The notes: a model not told the origin generated them from the sequence alone. A DNA stretch of 64,000 nucleotides from Halobacillus ihumii (GCF_902726645.1 NZ_CACVAO010000001.1:992001-1056000), one strand, 5' to 3'; positions 1 to 9,025 are shown, counted from the first letter of the stretch. Made by a program: numbers and translations.

Positions 1-663
1 ATCTACAACGCTGACTTTTACAGTTGATGTTTTGCCTTGATAATCTACTTTATAATCAACTGAACCAGTTGTGCCGTTAAAATCCGTTACTACGGATATG
101 TCCTCAACATATGTTGACGGGGTGGTATAAATTTTTACTGGACGATGTAAACCAGCATAATTAAAGAAGTCAAAGTTGGGGTTATTGCGAATTACTTTTC
201 CCAAGCCTTCTTCTTCTGTTTCGCTGTAAAGCCCAACTGGAAGCGTAGATTCGTCTAAAATGTTATCAACTGCTACGGTGATTCTATTTTTCCCTTCCTT
301 TAGGCTGCTATTTATTTCTGCTTCAAACGGCAGGAATCCGCCTTTGTGTTCTACAACTTTCTTTCCATTTACGTGTACTTTTGCTTTATGAGTTGCTGAA
401 CCAAAACGCAAAACAATGCGTTGATCTTTTAAATAGGCAGGCAAGGTAAATTCACGCTCATACCATACATAGCCGATATGGTTCCTTATTTCTTTTGCAA
501 CGCCAATATCATTATAGGAAGAAGGTACTGCCATTGGTGTTGTATCTGGAATTCTTGATTCATACCACTTTTCCTCCAGACCTCTTCCTTCGTCTAATTT
601 AAAATTCCATATTCCATTCAAATCAATAACTCCGCGAGTTTCTGAATTAATCGGATATAACAT
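1..663 (-). CDS. uidA: Beta-glucuronidase, N-terminal part (cut by window edge)
   Basis: These are the first 221 residues of a glycoside hydrolase family 2 beta-glucuronidase, a cytoplasmic enzyme that releases glucuronic acid from glucuronides. The translation opens with [19 protein letters not shown] and carries [25 protein letters not shown] and [11 protein letters not shown]. These are the sugar-binding and beta-sandwich blocks of E. coli UidA, in the same order and spacing. The TIM barrel with the two catalytic glutamates lies beyond the left edge, so activity cannot be judged. The ATG at 661-663 follows an AAGGAG at 678-683, a rather long 14-base gap, but no closer start fits. A cre-like operator sits just upstream. 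The gene is divergent from the permease at 1132. Family assignment is firm from the sequence; the regulatory idea is inference. Confidence 0.9.
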   Translation of the reverse strand, partial: MLYPINSETRGVIDLNGIWNFKLDEGRGLEEKWYESRIPDTTPMAVPSSYNDIGVAKEIRNHIGYVWYEREFTLPAYLKDQRIVLRFGSATHKAKVHVNGKKVVEHKGGFLPFEAEINSSLKEGKNRITVAVDNILDESTLPVGLYSETEEEGLGKVIRNNPNFDFFNYAGLHRPVKIYTTPSTYVEDISVVTDFNGTTGSVDYKVDYQGKTSTVKVSVVD

Positions 664-1131
664 ATTAGCTAATCGCACTCCTTTTCAAAATGTAAGTGTT
701 TACACCCCAATTATTAGCATAGTGATTTTAATCACAGCAGGACTATTATTGCAAAATCAGGACTATAATGATCATCAAGAAAAATGAGTACTCGTGTAGC
801 GTAGACGAATGACTCCTCACGTTAAAAATCCATTCGACACCACTTACTTTATTTCCCGGGAAATTATCATTCTGATACTACCTTTTTCTTTTGTTTGACG
901 GCATTCGATACCAATCTGTTTTCTAAACGCCTTCAAACCTTCCCAGCCCCTCATGTCAGAATTTATTACTGTAATTAACCTACCCTTCTTTATTAAATGG
1001 TACATATAACTTTATAAGTCCATTGATGCAAGAACGAATCCAGAGAGGAAATACACCCTTTTCCCGCGAGGTGCATAGTCTAGAGTGTAGAACGCCGGTA
1101 TGTATGAGGCGAAGCGAGGAGGCTCTGTACC
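664..1131. other. Divergent intergenic region
   Basis: This gap separates uidA (minus) from the permease (plus). It holds the operator at 691-704 and, at 1043-1137, a stretch resembling a decayed copy of the dispersed element found at 6871 and 31071 (AGAGGAAAT at the start, GAGGAGGCTC and GTGGAA at the end). I see no gene and no convincing sigma-A promoter in the rest. Confidence 0.4.
691..704. promoter_or_regulatory. Possible cre (CcpA) or LacI-type operator before uidA
   Basis: TGTAAGTGTTTACA matches the catabolite-responsive consensus TGWAANCGNTNWCA at all defined positions but one (T for C in the centre). It lies 27 bases upstream of the uidA start, where a bound repressor would block transcription. 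The near-palindrome would also suit a LacI- or GntR-type sugar repressor. Confidence 0.45.
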
Positions 1132-2553
1132 GTGGAATTAACACTTTCCCATTGGTTATATGGTTTATTTACGTTATTAATTATTATTACTATGATATGT
1201 CGTAAAGGTGTTGTACTGCCAACTTTACTAGGTACATTCGTGGTGGCGTGGGTTTTCAATGGCAGCTTAATCAGCGGTTTTATGGGAATATTTAACGCGA
1301 ATCTAGTCGCCGCCAAAGAGCTTTTCAATATATTCCTCATTATTACCTTTATGGTTGCCCTTTTACATTCACTTAAGGACCTTGGGGCAGACAGAAGGAT
1401 GATTATGCCTGTCCAGAAAATCATGATTAATAGTCACGTATCTTTTTTTGTATTAGTTGGGGTAACCTATGTGATTTCGCTTTTCTTTTGGCCGACGCCT
1501 GCTGTTCCGCTTATATGCGCTTTACTCGTTCCAGCAGCCATCAGGTCGGGTCTTCCAGCAATGGTAGCAGCTATTGCTGTAGCACTTGCCGGCCAGGGCA
1601 TGGCTCTGTCTTCCGATTACGTTGTTCAAGTCGCGCCAGGTTTGTCAGCCAAAGCTGCTGGAGTTAGTACAGCAACGGTAATGGATCAAGCATTGGTTCT
1701 ATCGCTTATCACTGGATTTATTGCCATTGGTCTTGCTTACTTGTGGAATAAAAAACATTTTCGCTCGAAAAGTGATCCACAAAATGAAATTGAAATAAAA
1801 GCGATGCAGGGATTGCAGGAAGCCCATCAATCAACGAACAAGAATATGACTAGTTGGAGCAAAGTGTTTGCTGTCCTTGTGCCGTTGTCTATGCTTGCTG
1901 TAATGATTTATATGGTATCGACGAAGCTTAGTTCAGGAAGAATGGGTGGATTTGAAGGAGGGAACGGCGCAGCGTTTATTGGAGGAGTTGCTGTCGTCCT
2001 GCTTCTGCTTTCAACAGTAGCATTCGGAAAACACCGTGCTCTTGACTATATTAGTGATCATATTACAGAAGGATTCGTATTTGCTTTTAAAGCAATGGGT
2101 CCTGTCATCCCGATTGCTGGATTCTTCTTTCTCGGGAGTCCTGATTTTGCCGGGGAAATCCTTTCCGTTTCCACTGACAACGCTCCGGCTTTGCTATTCG
2201 ATTTAGTTGAATCTACTCAGGGATTTCTTCCACAAAGTGCATTCTTAGCAGCCTTTAGTATATTAATTATCGGAATTATTACGGGGCTTGATGGATCCGG
2301 TTTCTCTGGACTCCCGCTGACTGGTGCTTTGTCAGCCTCTCTGGCTAACGCTCATATCGACCCAGCCACCTTAGCAGCTATTGGCCAAATGGGTTCGATT
2401 TGGACGGGTGGAGGGACGATCATTGCCTGGTCTTCTATGATTGCAATAGCAGGTTTCTGTGGGGTTTCAGTTATGGATTTAGTTCGGAAAAACTTTATCC
2501 CCGTTATGTTAGGATTAATAATTTCAACCCTTGCCGCTTTATTGATCTTTTAA
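1132..2553 (+). CDS. Multi-pass permease of unknown substrate
   Basis: A 473-residue integral membrane protein with roughly eleven to twelve hydrophobic segments. A charged cytoplasmic loop lies near residues 205-240, and glycine-rich conserved blocks include GQGMALSSDYVVQVAP and GSIWTGGGTIIAWSSM. The architecture, two halves each ending in a re-entrant-like glycine/serine stretch, resembles ion-transporter-superfamily carriers for organic anions. I cannot name the family. GTG at 1132 is the start because AGGAGG lies at 1117-1122, nine bases upstream. The gene stands alone, divergent from uidA and closed by a bidirectional terminator. A link to glucuronide metabolism is only suggested by the neighbour. 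Confidence 0.7.
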   Translation: MELTLSHWLYGLFTLLIIITMICRKGVVLPTLLGTFVVAWVFNGSLISGFMGIFNANLVAAKELFNIFLIITFMVALLHSLKDLGADRRMIMPVQKIMINSHVSFFVLVGVTYVISLFFWPTPAVPLICALLVPAAIRSGLPAMVAAIAVALAGQGMALSSDYVVQVAPGLSAKAAGVSTATVMDQALVLSLITGFIAIGLAYLWNKKHFRSKSDPQNEIEIKAMQGLQEAHQSTNKNMTSWSKVFAVLVPLSMLAVMIYMVSTKLSSGRMGGFEGGNGAAFIGGVAVVLLLLSTVAFGKHRALDYISDHITEGFVFAFKAMGPVIPIAGFFFLGSPDFAGEILSVSTDNAPALLFDLVESTQGFLPQSAFLAAFSILIIGIITGLDGSGFSGLPLTGALSASLANAHIDPATLAAIGQMGSIWTGGGTIIAWSSMIAIAGFCGVSVMDLVRKNFIPVMLGLIISTLAALLIF

Positions 2554-2570
2554 AAAAATCAAAAATTGCT

Positions 2571-2603
2571 AATACCCTAACTAGCATTATTAGTTAGGGT
2601 ATT
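2571..2603. terminator. Bidirectional terminator
   Basis: A 13-bp perfect inverted repeat (AATACCCTAACTA and its complement, 7-base loop) is followed by a T run on the plus strand, with an A-rich run before it. It lies between the convergent genes ending at 2553 and 2613 and can serve both. Confidence 0.85.
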
Positions 2604-2612
2604 TTTTATATG

Positions 2613-3446
2613 TTATTCCTGTTTTTCAACAAATCTCCCGTGTTCTGGGATAGCAATATGATCAAATTCTCTAGTAAGTTTTCCTAGATTCTCCTTCAGT
2701 TCTTTGCCGGCCATCGGGAACCCGTGTCCCGTTATAGCTACGTTAGGTTTTAACGATTCAAGTTTTTCTACTGAATTCCAGGCGGCTTCCCAATTTGTCG
2801 TTAAGTATCGAGGTGGACCGCTGATTTCTTGTTCTTGTGTGAATACTTTGAATAAGTACTCCTGTTTAACTGTCACAAAAGCATCACCTGCAATTAAAAT
2901 TCGATCGTTTTCCCGAAATAATGAAACATGACCTTCTGTATGTCCAGGCGTATGGATCCATCGCCATTCTGGCAAGTGGGGGATGGTGCCATCTTCAGGC
3001 AATGGAGCAATACGATCTCCCAAGTTAATACCCTCATTTGGGAACATCCGCGACATTTTTGAAACAAGACCACCTTCTACAGTTGTGTCAGGTTCCGGAT
3101 AATCTTTTCTGCCGTTTAAGTAAGGCATTTCTCGTTCATGGGCGTACACCGTAACATCCCAATATTCCGCTAGTTCCTTAGCAGCACCGACATGATCGAA
3201 ATGACCATGAGTAAGGATGATAGCTTTAGGGTTATAACGTGTTCCAAAAAGCTCTCCCGCTGTTTCAATAATTTTATCAGCTGATTTCGGCATCCCAGCA
3301 TCAATCAACACCCAATCGCCCGGCCGTTCCGGGTTGCCCAGGAAACATACGTTTACGACCTGAATGGGCAGGCAATGGATATCGTTTGCTACGGTCTGTT
3401 CAATACCGCTTGCTATCGACGTTACGGGAATCAATTTATCTGCCAT
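2613..3446 (-). CDS. Metallo-beta-lactamase-fold hydrolase
   Basis: A 277-residue soluble protein of the MBL-fold superfamily. It has the metal motif THGHFDH (H80, H82, D84, H85), TPGHTEGH (H169), AGDA (D188) and a C-terminal GHG (H241), so a two-metal site is complete. The fold hydrolyses thioesters, lactones, phosphodiesters or beta-lactams; the substrate cannot be read from sequence. There is no signal peptide, so it should be cytoplasmic. It is a single-gene unit, convergent with the permease at 1132. A glyoxalase-II or lactonase-like role is possible, but no diagnostic residue decides it. Confidence 0.85.
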   Translation of the reverse strand: MADKLIPVTSIASGIEQTVANDIHCLPIQVVNVCFLGNPERPGDWVLIDAGMPKSADKIIETAGELFGTRYNPKAIILTHGHFDHVGAAKELAEYWDVTVYAHEREMPYLNGRKDYPEPDTTVEGGLVSKMSRMFPNEGINLGDRIAPLPEDGTIPHLPEWRWIHTPGHTEGHVSLFRENDRILIAGDAFVTVKQEYLFKVFTQEQEISGPPRYLTTNWEAAWNSVEKLESLKPNVAITGHGFPMAGKELKENLGKLTREFDHIAIPEHGRFVEKQE

Positions 3447-3576
3447 CGATAACCCTCCTTTACTTTGCTTATTTTGTTCTTAATCAATAATCTTATTACA
3501 CATGTACCGCTGTTTAATTTGTTTACTAAACGTGAATAAAAACATAGGCATATCCATTTTGAAAGAAGGAAACAGC

Positions 3577-4275
3577 ATGGCAAACGTTTTGATCAATCAT
3601 ATCCCTTCTACTGCCTTACATTTGGTAGTGGGATCATTAATTATGTACATATTTTTCGGTAAAAAAAGCTTTTTTCTGCATGAACGAATAAAAATTATCA
3701 GCCTGGGGGTCGTCGTACTCATACCAGACCTGCCAAAATTGGCAGGTGGCAACCTGACTCACTCCCTGTTCGCACTTCCCTGGTTAGCCCTGCTGGCAGC
3801 TTTTTTTGTGAGAAAGATTACAAAGGAGCCTCTGGAAAAGTCATGGCTTGCTTCTCTTTCCACCTTATTATTCGGTGCGATTGTCATCGACTTTATCGGA
3901 AATGGGGCACAGTTGTTCTACCCACTGACAAACAACATTTTCGAGTTTACCATTATTCAAAAAGAAATTTGGCTGGTTTGTGCTTTATTTGCCGTTTTTT
4001 CTGCAACTTTAATTTTTAACGATAAACCTTTATTAATCATCAGTTTATGCATTGTAAGTTTATTGATAGCAGGGAAAGCTGTCTCTAAACTGGAGCTTGA
4101 AAACAGACTTGAAGCTAAATATGGTGGAAATCAAATCTACGTTATCGTCACTAAACCGGAAGAATATTTAGGTTTAACCTGGAGATTCTCCGTACTTACG
4201 GAGGAAAAGGTAATTCAAGGAACCTCCCCTGTCTTTCAAAAAGGAATAACGATAAAACGAACCATTAAACATTAA
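3577..4275 (+). CDS. Integral membrane protein, YdjM-like (putative)
   Basis: A 232-residue protein beginning MANVLINHIPSTALH. It has four to five hydrophobic segments in the first 165 residues, an early HIPSTALHLVVG and a THSLFALPW segment, and a short polar C-terminal domain from about residue 175. The HxxxxxxH and THS arrangement recalls the DUF457/YdjM membrane-bound putative metal-dependent hydrolases, but the match is loose. I chose the ATG at 3577 because GAAGGA precedes it at a normal distance. An upstream in-frame start at 3502 has no ribosome binding site. The gene is divergent from the hydrolase at 2613 and ends at a long hairpin. Function unknown. Confidence 0.65.
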   Translation: MANVLINHIPSTALHLVVGSLIMYIFFGKKSFFLHERIKIISLGVVVLIPDLPKLAGGNLTHSLFALPWLALLAAFFVRKITKEPLEKSWLASLSTLLFGAIVIDFIGNGAQLFYPLTNNIFEFTIIQKEIWLVCALFAVFSATLIFNDKPLLIISLCIVSLLIAGKAVSKLELENRLEAKYGGNQIYVIVTKPEEYLGLTWRFSVLTEEKVIQGTSPVFQKGITIKRTIKH

Positions 4276-4281
4276 TAATTA

Positions 4282-4340
4282 CCAAAAACCCCCACCTCAG
4301 GTCATCCAATTTTTGGATGACCTGAGGTGGGGGTTTTTGG
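4282..4340. terminator. Hairpin repeat family, copy 1 (27-bp stem)
   Basis: Arms at 4282-4308 and 4314-4340 are perfectly complementary over 27 bp, with a 5-base loop. The core arm CCACCTCAGGTCATCCA recurs at 13023, 38399, 39241 and 40746. The plus strand ends the stem in a short T run, so it can terminate the gene ending at 4275. The stem is far longer than termination requires. Confidence 0.85.
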
Positions 4341-4414
4341 TATTACTGGCAGTATAAATTGGATAGGTAAGGCTCAAAATATGTATTCAGGTTCCAGGAT
4401 TCGGAGGCATATCC

Positions 4415-5740
4415 ATGACTAAGACTAAAAGTTCGGATCATACTAAGAAACTTCAATGGTGGCAGCTTTCTCTTATTGGGGTAGGCTGCATCATCGGCAC
4501 TGGGTTTTTCCTCGGCTCATCGTTAGCGATTCGAAATGCCGGTCCAGCTGTCCTGGTTGCATTCATTCTAGCTGCCATAGGTACGTATATCGTCTTTCAG
4601 GCACTGGCAAAACTTACAGCGGAACATCCAGAAAAAGGCTCGTTCCGTTCTTATGCAAAAAAAGCCTTTGGCAGATGGGCTGGGTTTAGTAATGGCTGGG
4701 TGTACTGGTCGTCAGAATTATTGATTATGGGCAGTCAATTAACAGCTCTCGCTATCTTTTCTCAATACTGGTTTCCGAACCTGCCTCTCTGGCTGTTATC
4801 GACCATATTTGGAGTATTAGGGATCGGAGTAATATGTACTGGTGTAGCTGGATTCGAACGTGTTGAAAATATTTTTGCCATCATTAAAACCGCTGCCATC
4901 TTCATGTTCATCATTATAGCCATCCTGGCACTGACCGGAGTCCTGTCTGAAAGCCGTCCTGAACAGACGCTCCATTTTGGCTATACAGAGTTATTTCCGC
5001 AAGGTTTAACCGGAGTTTGGACAGCTTTACTTTTTGCCTTTTACGCGTTTGGCGGTATTGAAGTAATGGGGATTATGGCAAACGAATTGAAGGACCCTAA
5101 AGATGCTTCCAAGTCAGGAAGAATAATGCTCTTTCTTCTCGGAATCATTTACGTCGTTTCTTTAGGACTAGCTTTATTTCTAATTCCATGGAAGCAGTTC
5201 AATCCGGATGAGAGTCCTTTTATCACCGCCTTAACCCCTTTTCATTTATCATTTGTTCCTCACGTATTCAATGGAGCCCTGATTATTGCAGGTTTTTCAA
5301 CGATGGTGGCTTCCCTGTATGCGATCACATCAATCCTCGCCACTTTATCTGAAGACGGGGATGCTCCAGCTTACTTTGCTGCCAAAAGCAAACGAGATGT
5401 TCCTATTCATGCCTTGTTTCTCACGATATCAGGGCTTGGTGCCTCAATTCTTGTTGCCCTGCTTTTGCCTGAGAAGGTATTTGAATATTTGACGACAGCT
5501 GCCGGTTTAATGCTTCTCTACAACTGGCTGTTTATCCTGTTTTCTTATAAAAAGTTGATGAAATTAAATGCTGTGGAGCGTGTAACGCGTGGTGCGGGCA
5601 TCATGTTAATCATAGCTGCAGTCAGTGGAACGTTGTTCGATTCCGTCAGTCGTACCGGTTTTTTCATCAGCCTGATGTTTTTAGTAGTCATAAGTACGAT
5701 CACGTTTATGATGAGAAAAAAATGGCGTCACCAGCAGTAG
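4415..5740 (+). CDS. Amino acid permease, APC superfamily
   Basis: A 441-residue secondary transporter with twelve predicted membrane segments. The first segment carries the APC signature LSLIGVGCIIGTGFFLGSS (residues about 18-36), and FAFYAFGGIEVMGIMANE in the middle is the conserved sixth-helix region of AAT-type amino acid permeases. It probably moves a neutral or cationic amino acid with protons; the substrate cannot be told. The ATG at 4415 follows CGGAGG at good spacing. It ends six bases before the convergent LysE-family gene at 5747, with no terminator between them, so the two transcripts probably overlap. An importer facing an exporter invites the idea of a shared substrate, but that is inference. 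Confidence 0.85.
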   Translation: MTKTKSSDHTKKLQWWQLSLIGVGCIIGTGFFLGSSLAIRNAGPAVLVAFILAAIGTYIVFQALAKLTAEHPEKGSFRSYAKKAFGRWAGFSNGWVYWSSELLIMGSQLTALAIFSQYWFPNLPLWLLSTIFGVLGIGVICTGVAGFERVENIFAIIKTAAIFMFIIIAILALTGVLSESRPEQTLHFGYTELFPQGLTGVWTALLFAFYAFGGIEVMGIMANELKDPKDASKSGRIMLFLLGIIYVVSLGLALFLIPWKQFNPDESPFITALTPFHLSFVPHVFNGALIIAGFSTMVASLYAITSILATLSEDGDAPAYFAAKSKRDVPIHALFLTISGLGASILVALLLPEKVFEYLTTAAGLMLLYNWLFILFSYKKLMKLNAVERVTRGAGIMLIIAAVSGTLFDSVSRTGFFISLMFLVVISTITFMMRKKWRHQQ

Positions 5741-5746
5741 CTTGTC

Positions 5747-6385
5747 CTAGAACTGAAACAGCAACTTAATCGCCTGATAGCCAAAGTAACCAGCAAACCC
5801 AAACATGCAGAAGCCTGACAAGATAGAAATTCCTTTTAATGCACGGGTAGTAAGAAACTTTCTAAAACCGCTGGAAACAAAGGCCATGGTAATATCCCAC
5901 AACATTAAACCAATGATAATAGCTGCCCCATACAAGATTAGATGAAGTTGATCATATTCAGTAATCGTGTTGGCTAATACAGAGCCATAGATCCCAAGCC
6001 AAAACAATATGGAAAGCGGATTAGTAACCGAGATTAGAAATCCGGTTGCAAATGTTCTCTTTAAAGGATCTTTATTCCCCTTTTGACGCACTTCAAATTT
6101 TTGTGAGCTAGTGATACTCTCAACCCCTGTGTAGATGAGGACGAAGGCACCAAAAGACCATAGAAATGTTTGCATAAACGGCATGTCCAGAAAGTGAATG
6201 ACCCCAAAGAAAACGGCTAAGATATACAGCAATTCACCTACGATTGATCCTAACCCGATCACCCATGAATGGAAAAAACCATTCCTAATGCCCTGATCTA
6301 TTTGCGCTGCGTTGATCGGACCAATTGGCGCTGCCAGGGATAATCCTAGAAAAATATAACTTAGGAATACTACCAATCCTTTCAC
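5747..6385 (-). CDS. LysE/RhtB-family amino acid exporter
   Basis: A 212-residue membrane protein with six hydrophobic segments. The LysE-family signature LSLAAPIGPINAAQI (about residues 16-30) lies in the first helix, and SVTNPLSILFWLG in the middle is the family's second conserved block. Such proteins export basic or hydroxylated amino acids and homoserine lactones. It has the usual family length. It is convergent with the APC permease and monocistronic. The specific substrate is unknown. Confidence 0.88.
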   Translation of the reverse strand: MKGLVVFLSYIFLGLSLAAPIGPINAAQIDQGIRNGFFHSWVIGLGSIVGELLYILAVFFGVIHFLDMPFMQTFLWSFGAFVLIYTGVESITSSQKFEVRQKGNKDPLKRTFATGFLISVTNPLSILFWLGIYGSVLANTITEYDQLHLILYGAAIIIGLMLWDITMAFVSSGFRKFLTTRALKGISILSGFCMFGFAGYFGYQAIKLLFQF

Positions 6386-6468
6386 TCCTCTAAAATGTGA
6401 CTAGCTTGTACCAAATGTATTCAGCAATCAGGCATTGTATTACTATGGAGTGAAGGGCTTAAAATTCA

Positions 6469-6500
6469 GTAAAAAACACATTGCGCCACCACAATGTGTT
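6469..6500 (-). terminator. Terminator for the small gene at 6508
   Basis: AACACATT at 6475-6482 pairs with AATGTGTT at 6493-6500. On the minus strand the stem is followed by six T residues. Confidence 0.8.
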
Positions 6501-6507
6501 CTCATCC

Positions 6508-6744
6508 TTATCGGTTATTCGCCTGGTTTGTTTCCTCAATCAGTCTCAATAGATCTTTAGCCTTTTGAATTTGTTGTGCATGTTCCTGCGTGTTCATTGA
6601 TGGATCGCGGTTTGCTTTGGCAAGTTCTTCTTCCGCTAATTTCACATGCTCTTGAGCTTCGACAAACCCGGCACGGTCTTCCTGCGCTCGTTCAACTGCA
6701 CGCTGTGCATTGTTCAATTGATTAGTCAGATGATTCATGTCCAT
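6508..6744 (-). CDS. Small helical hydrophilic protein
   Basis: A 78-residue protein, MDMNHLTNQLNNAQRAVE onward. It is almost wholly alpha-helical by composition, rich in Gln, Glu, Ala and Asn, with a heptad-like pattern through residues 5-45, and has no cysteine, signal peptide or membrane segment. The ATG at 6744-6742 is preceded by AGGAGGG at ideal spacing, which overrides an in-frame upstream start at 6789. A terminator follows directly. Small proteins of this kind are common in Bacillaceae and often spore- or stress-associated, but I do not recognise the family. Confidence 0.65.
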   Translation of the reverse strand: MDMNHLTNQLNNAQRAVERAQEDRAGFVEAQEHVKLAEEELAKANRDPSMNTQEHAQQIQKAKDLLRLIEETNQANNR

Positions 6745-6870
6745 AATGATCCCTCCTGTCCTACTCTTTAATTTTGTTTGTTTAGCCAATTTTATTCATA
6801 TAAATGAATTTCATCATTTCCAACCTTTACACGGCAAGGGATTTGACAAGTGAAAAAGGAAGCACCTATC

Positions 6871-7006
6871 AGAGGAAATGGCGACTCTCCTGTGGGATCA
6901 TAGTACAAGGTGAGATCCCGGAAGGCGGAATCCTGAGGAAGCTCACCGTACGCCCACGGAAAGCGAGTTATTTCCATGACCACCTTCTCCTTATCCAGAT
7001 GATGGT
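6871..7006 (+). repeat. Dispersed structured element 1, copy A
   Basis: This 136-bp stretch matches 31071-31206 in the same orientation with only scattered differences. It is quasi-palindromic: GAGGAAAT pairs with ATTTCC, TGTGGGA with CCCAC, GTAC with GTAC and GGTGAG with CTCACC. It would fold into one long interrupted hairpin. Similar GC-rich hairpin repeats are scattered through Bacillaceae genomes; I cannot name this one. Confidence 0.75.
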
Positions 7007-7016
7007 CTCCCATTCT

Positions 7017-7098
7017 CCTATTAAAAATCCGGAACCTTACTCAGATTCGACAAAAGGGGCGATTATGGAGCAACACGAATAGAAAGTGATCTGTCAGT
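7017..7098 (-). repeat. Dispersed element 2, copy A (minus orientation)
   Basis: The minus strand reads CTGACAGATCACTTTCTATTC, later GAATCTGAGTAAGGTTCC and TTTTTAATAGG. These blocks recur in order on the plus strand at 30862-30935. Copy A lies 10 bases from element 1, whereas copy B is 135 bases away and inverted relative to it. Confidence 0.65.
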
Positions 7099-7185
7099 CT
7101 CATAGGACGATCTGTTCGAGGCATAGCCATTAAATCAAGGGAGGGGATTGTTCTGTTTTATATTGAAGTAGAGGCAAAACAAATT

Positions 7186-7995
7186 GTGGAATCCTTTTAT
7201 GATTACGGGTACAGTAACCGAGGGGCTTTGAGGATGGAACGTTTTCATCAATATTTTGGTTATATTGAAGGGTGTCCAATGATCGAGGAAATAGCTGACG
7301 GTCAATACCGTCTCATTACCTGTAAAGAAAACATCGACTTTTACCAAGAAAAAGACATTGAAGAGTCATTTCTATGCATATGTAAAGCTTTTTCCAACGA
7401 TAATGAACGTTATCTGGAAGTTTTAAAGCATTTAGTGGATAGTAAAGCGAATTCCTCATTTAATGATAAATACCATATTGTTGATAAACTGCTGTTGAAC
7501 CACTACACCCTCTCCGATATTTCTAAACACATACAAATCCCTGTCAGTGAATTACTTAAATTTAACTATCGCGAAGACAAATATAAACCTTATCTTGAAT
7601 TAGCGCGGCGTAGAAGGGTTAGAACCTGTATGGAGGATGCCGTGACGTTTTTTAAAAGAAGGCACTATTTTAAAGGAAATGCGGAGTTGTATCTTTTACA
7701 GTTGGTGCTGGGAAAGGCCGATTTGCCACGCCCTATTACTTACCAAACTTGGCTGATTGCTAAAGATATACTAGAAGAGATCAGTGAAATTTTTGATCAG
7801 CTTCATTGGGAAAATCAATGTAAAATGATTTTTGAAATTTGTTCACATGGGGAAAATCAACTAACCTCTTCTTATAAGAAAGCAGGGCAGGAATTAATTG
7901 AAAGGCAGAACCGCAGAAGAAGCCAAATGCCCATGATTACGATTCAATCACGCAGCCGTCAAAAAAATGCTCGTCTCCCACGTATTTACACGTAG
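7186..7995 (+). CDS. Hypothetical protein with possible HTH
   Basis: A 269-residue soluble protein that I do not recognise. It is charged and helical. A segment around residues 105-130 (LLNHYTLSDISKHIQIPVSELL) reads like a helix-turn-helix, followed by a basic stretch RRRRVR, and the C-terminus is strongly basic with QSRSRQKNARLPR. This suits a nucleic-acid-binding protein. The start is uncertain. GTG at 7186 is the first conventional codon and has only a distant GAGG. A much stronger site, AAGGGAGGGG at 7137-7146, precedes an in-frame CTG at 7153 and ATT at 7147, which would add 11-13 residues. It is a single gene, sharing a terminator with the convergent gene at 8014. Confidence 0.6.
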   Translation: MESFYDYGYSNRGALRMERFHQYFGYIEGCPMIEEIADGQYRLITCKENIDFYQEKDIEESFLCICKAFSNDNERYLEVLKHLVDSKANSSFNDKYHIVDKLLLNHYTLSDISKHIQIPVSELLKFNYREDKYKPYLELARRRRVRTCMEDAVTFFKRRHYFKGNAELYLLQLVLGKADLPRPITYQTWLIAKDILEEISEIFDQLHWENQCKMIFEICSHGENQLTSSYKKAGQELIERQNRRRSQMPMITIQSRSRQKNARLPRIYT

Positions 7996-8009
7996 GAAAA
8001 CGAGCATTT
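7965..8009. terminator. Bidirectional terminator overlapping a stop codon
   Basis: AAATGCTCGT at 7965-7974 pairs with ACGAGCATTT at 8000-8009, with a further CACGT/ACGTAG pairing inside. The stem begins inside the end of the gene finishing at 7995 and stops four bases before the convergent gene, so it serves both. Confidence 0.75.
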
Positions 8010-8013
8010 ATCT

Positions 8014-8937
8014 TTAAGCAGATCGGGCACGCCTTCTTCTTCGTTTAATCAGAAATTCGAAAGCGCCTGTCCCAATTAATACCCCGCATACAATCAACAC
8101 AAGACCAATAATATGACTGATCGTTATCGATTCGTTTAAAAACAATGCAGCTCCAACCAATGCGAAAAAAGTATTAAAGTTGATAAATATAGCAGATTCA
8201 GATGGCCCGACTTGCTTAATGGCAAAGTTATAAACCATGTGACCAAAAGCTGTGCAAATAAGGGCGCTAAACAGGAAGATTAAGATTAACTTGCCATCCA
8301 CAAGCTTAAAAATCTGCGCTGGATTCGATTCCACAAACATACTTGTGATAAAAATAAAAACCGATCCAATCACCATCATATATCCTGTTAGCAATCGAGG
8401 GTCAAGATCCGGGTTCAATTTACTAATCAAGATGAAACTGAATGCCTGCACAGCTATAGAAATAAACACCATAACATCGCCAATCGACACAGCCGTCATC
8501 CCGCCAGCGCCAGTCAAGGTGGTGATCATCACCCCAACAAAACCAAGTGCGAAACCAAAACTCTTGAAATAGGTCACTTTTTTACTCAACAGCAATGTAG
8601 ACAAAACCATCGTGAGCAATGGACCCATCCCAACAATCAACCCTGCATTAACCCCGGAGGTGTACAGAAGGCCAAGGGCCATGAAACTGTGGTGGGCAAT
8701 CACATTAAAGATCGAAATATAAAAAATGATCCAGACTTCCTTTTTACTCGGCAGCCGTAGAATTCCCATGAATGCCAGAACGATTAACACAGCTATTCCT
8801 GCCGTAAAAATTCTGAACGCAGTCAAGAGAATGGGATCAACAGCCGACACAAGCACCTTGATGGCAGATACGTTGAACCCCCACAACATCATGACGAGCA
8901 TGAGTAAAAAGTAGATTCTTCTCAAATTTATCACCAA
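8014..8937 (-). CDS. EamA-family (DMT superfamily) transporter
   Basis: A 307-residue protein with ten hydrophobic segments in two five-helix halves, the EamA drug/metabolite transporter layout. The first half opens MLVMMLWGFNVSAIKVLV, with the usual WG near the first helix. The second half ends with FFALVGAALFLNESITISH, the conserved helix-nine ALFLGE-like block. The protein finishes in an arginine-rich tail (KRRRRRARS). Family members export amino acids, purines or other metabolites; the substrate is unknown. It is a single-gene unit. Confidence 0.85.
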   Translation of the reverse strand: MVINLRRIYFLLMLVMMLWGFNVSAIKVLVSAVDPILLTAFRIFTAGIAVLIVLAFMGILRLPSKKEVWIIFYISIFNVIAHHSFMALGLLYTSGVNAGLIVGMGPLLTMVLSTLLLSKKVTYFKSFGFALGFVGVMITTLTGAGGMTAVSIGDVMVFISIAVQAFSFILISKLNPDLDPRLLTGYMMVIGSVFIFITSMFVESNPAQIFKLVDGKLILIFLFSALICTAFGHMVYNFAIKQVGPSESAIFINFNTFFALVGAALFLNESITISHIIGLVLIVCGVLIGTGAFEFLIKRRRRRARSA

Positions 8938-9025
8938 AATTCTATAACGTTAAAGAGTGTATTCCTTCACTATACCACTTGTAGTGAAAATTGTGGGAAT
9001 AAATTTTTTCAAGAAACGATTATTC

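Noticed and set aside
6792..7013. Minus-strand open frame of 73 codons across element 1, copy A
   Set aside because: The frame matches the one in copy B only where the DNA repeat matches. There is no ribosome binding site and the ends are unrelated, so it is repeat sequence.
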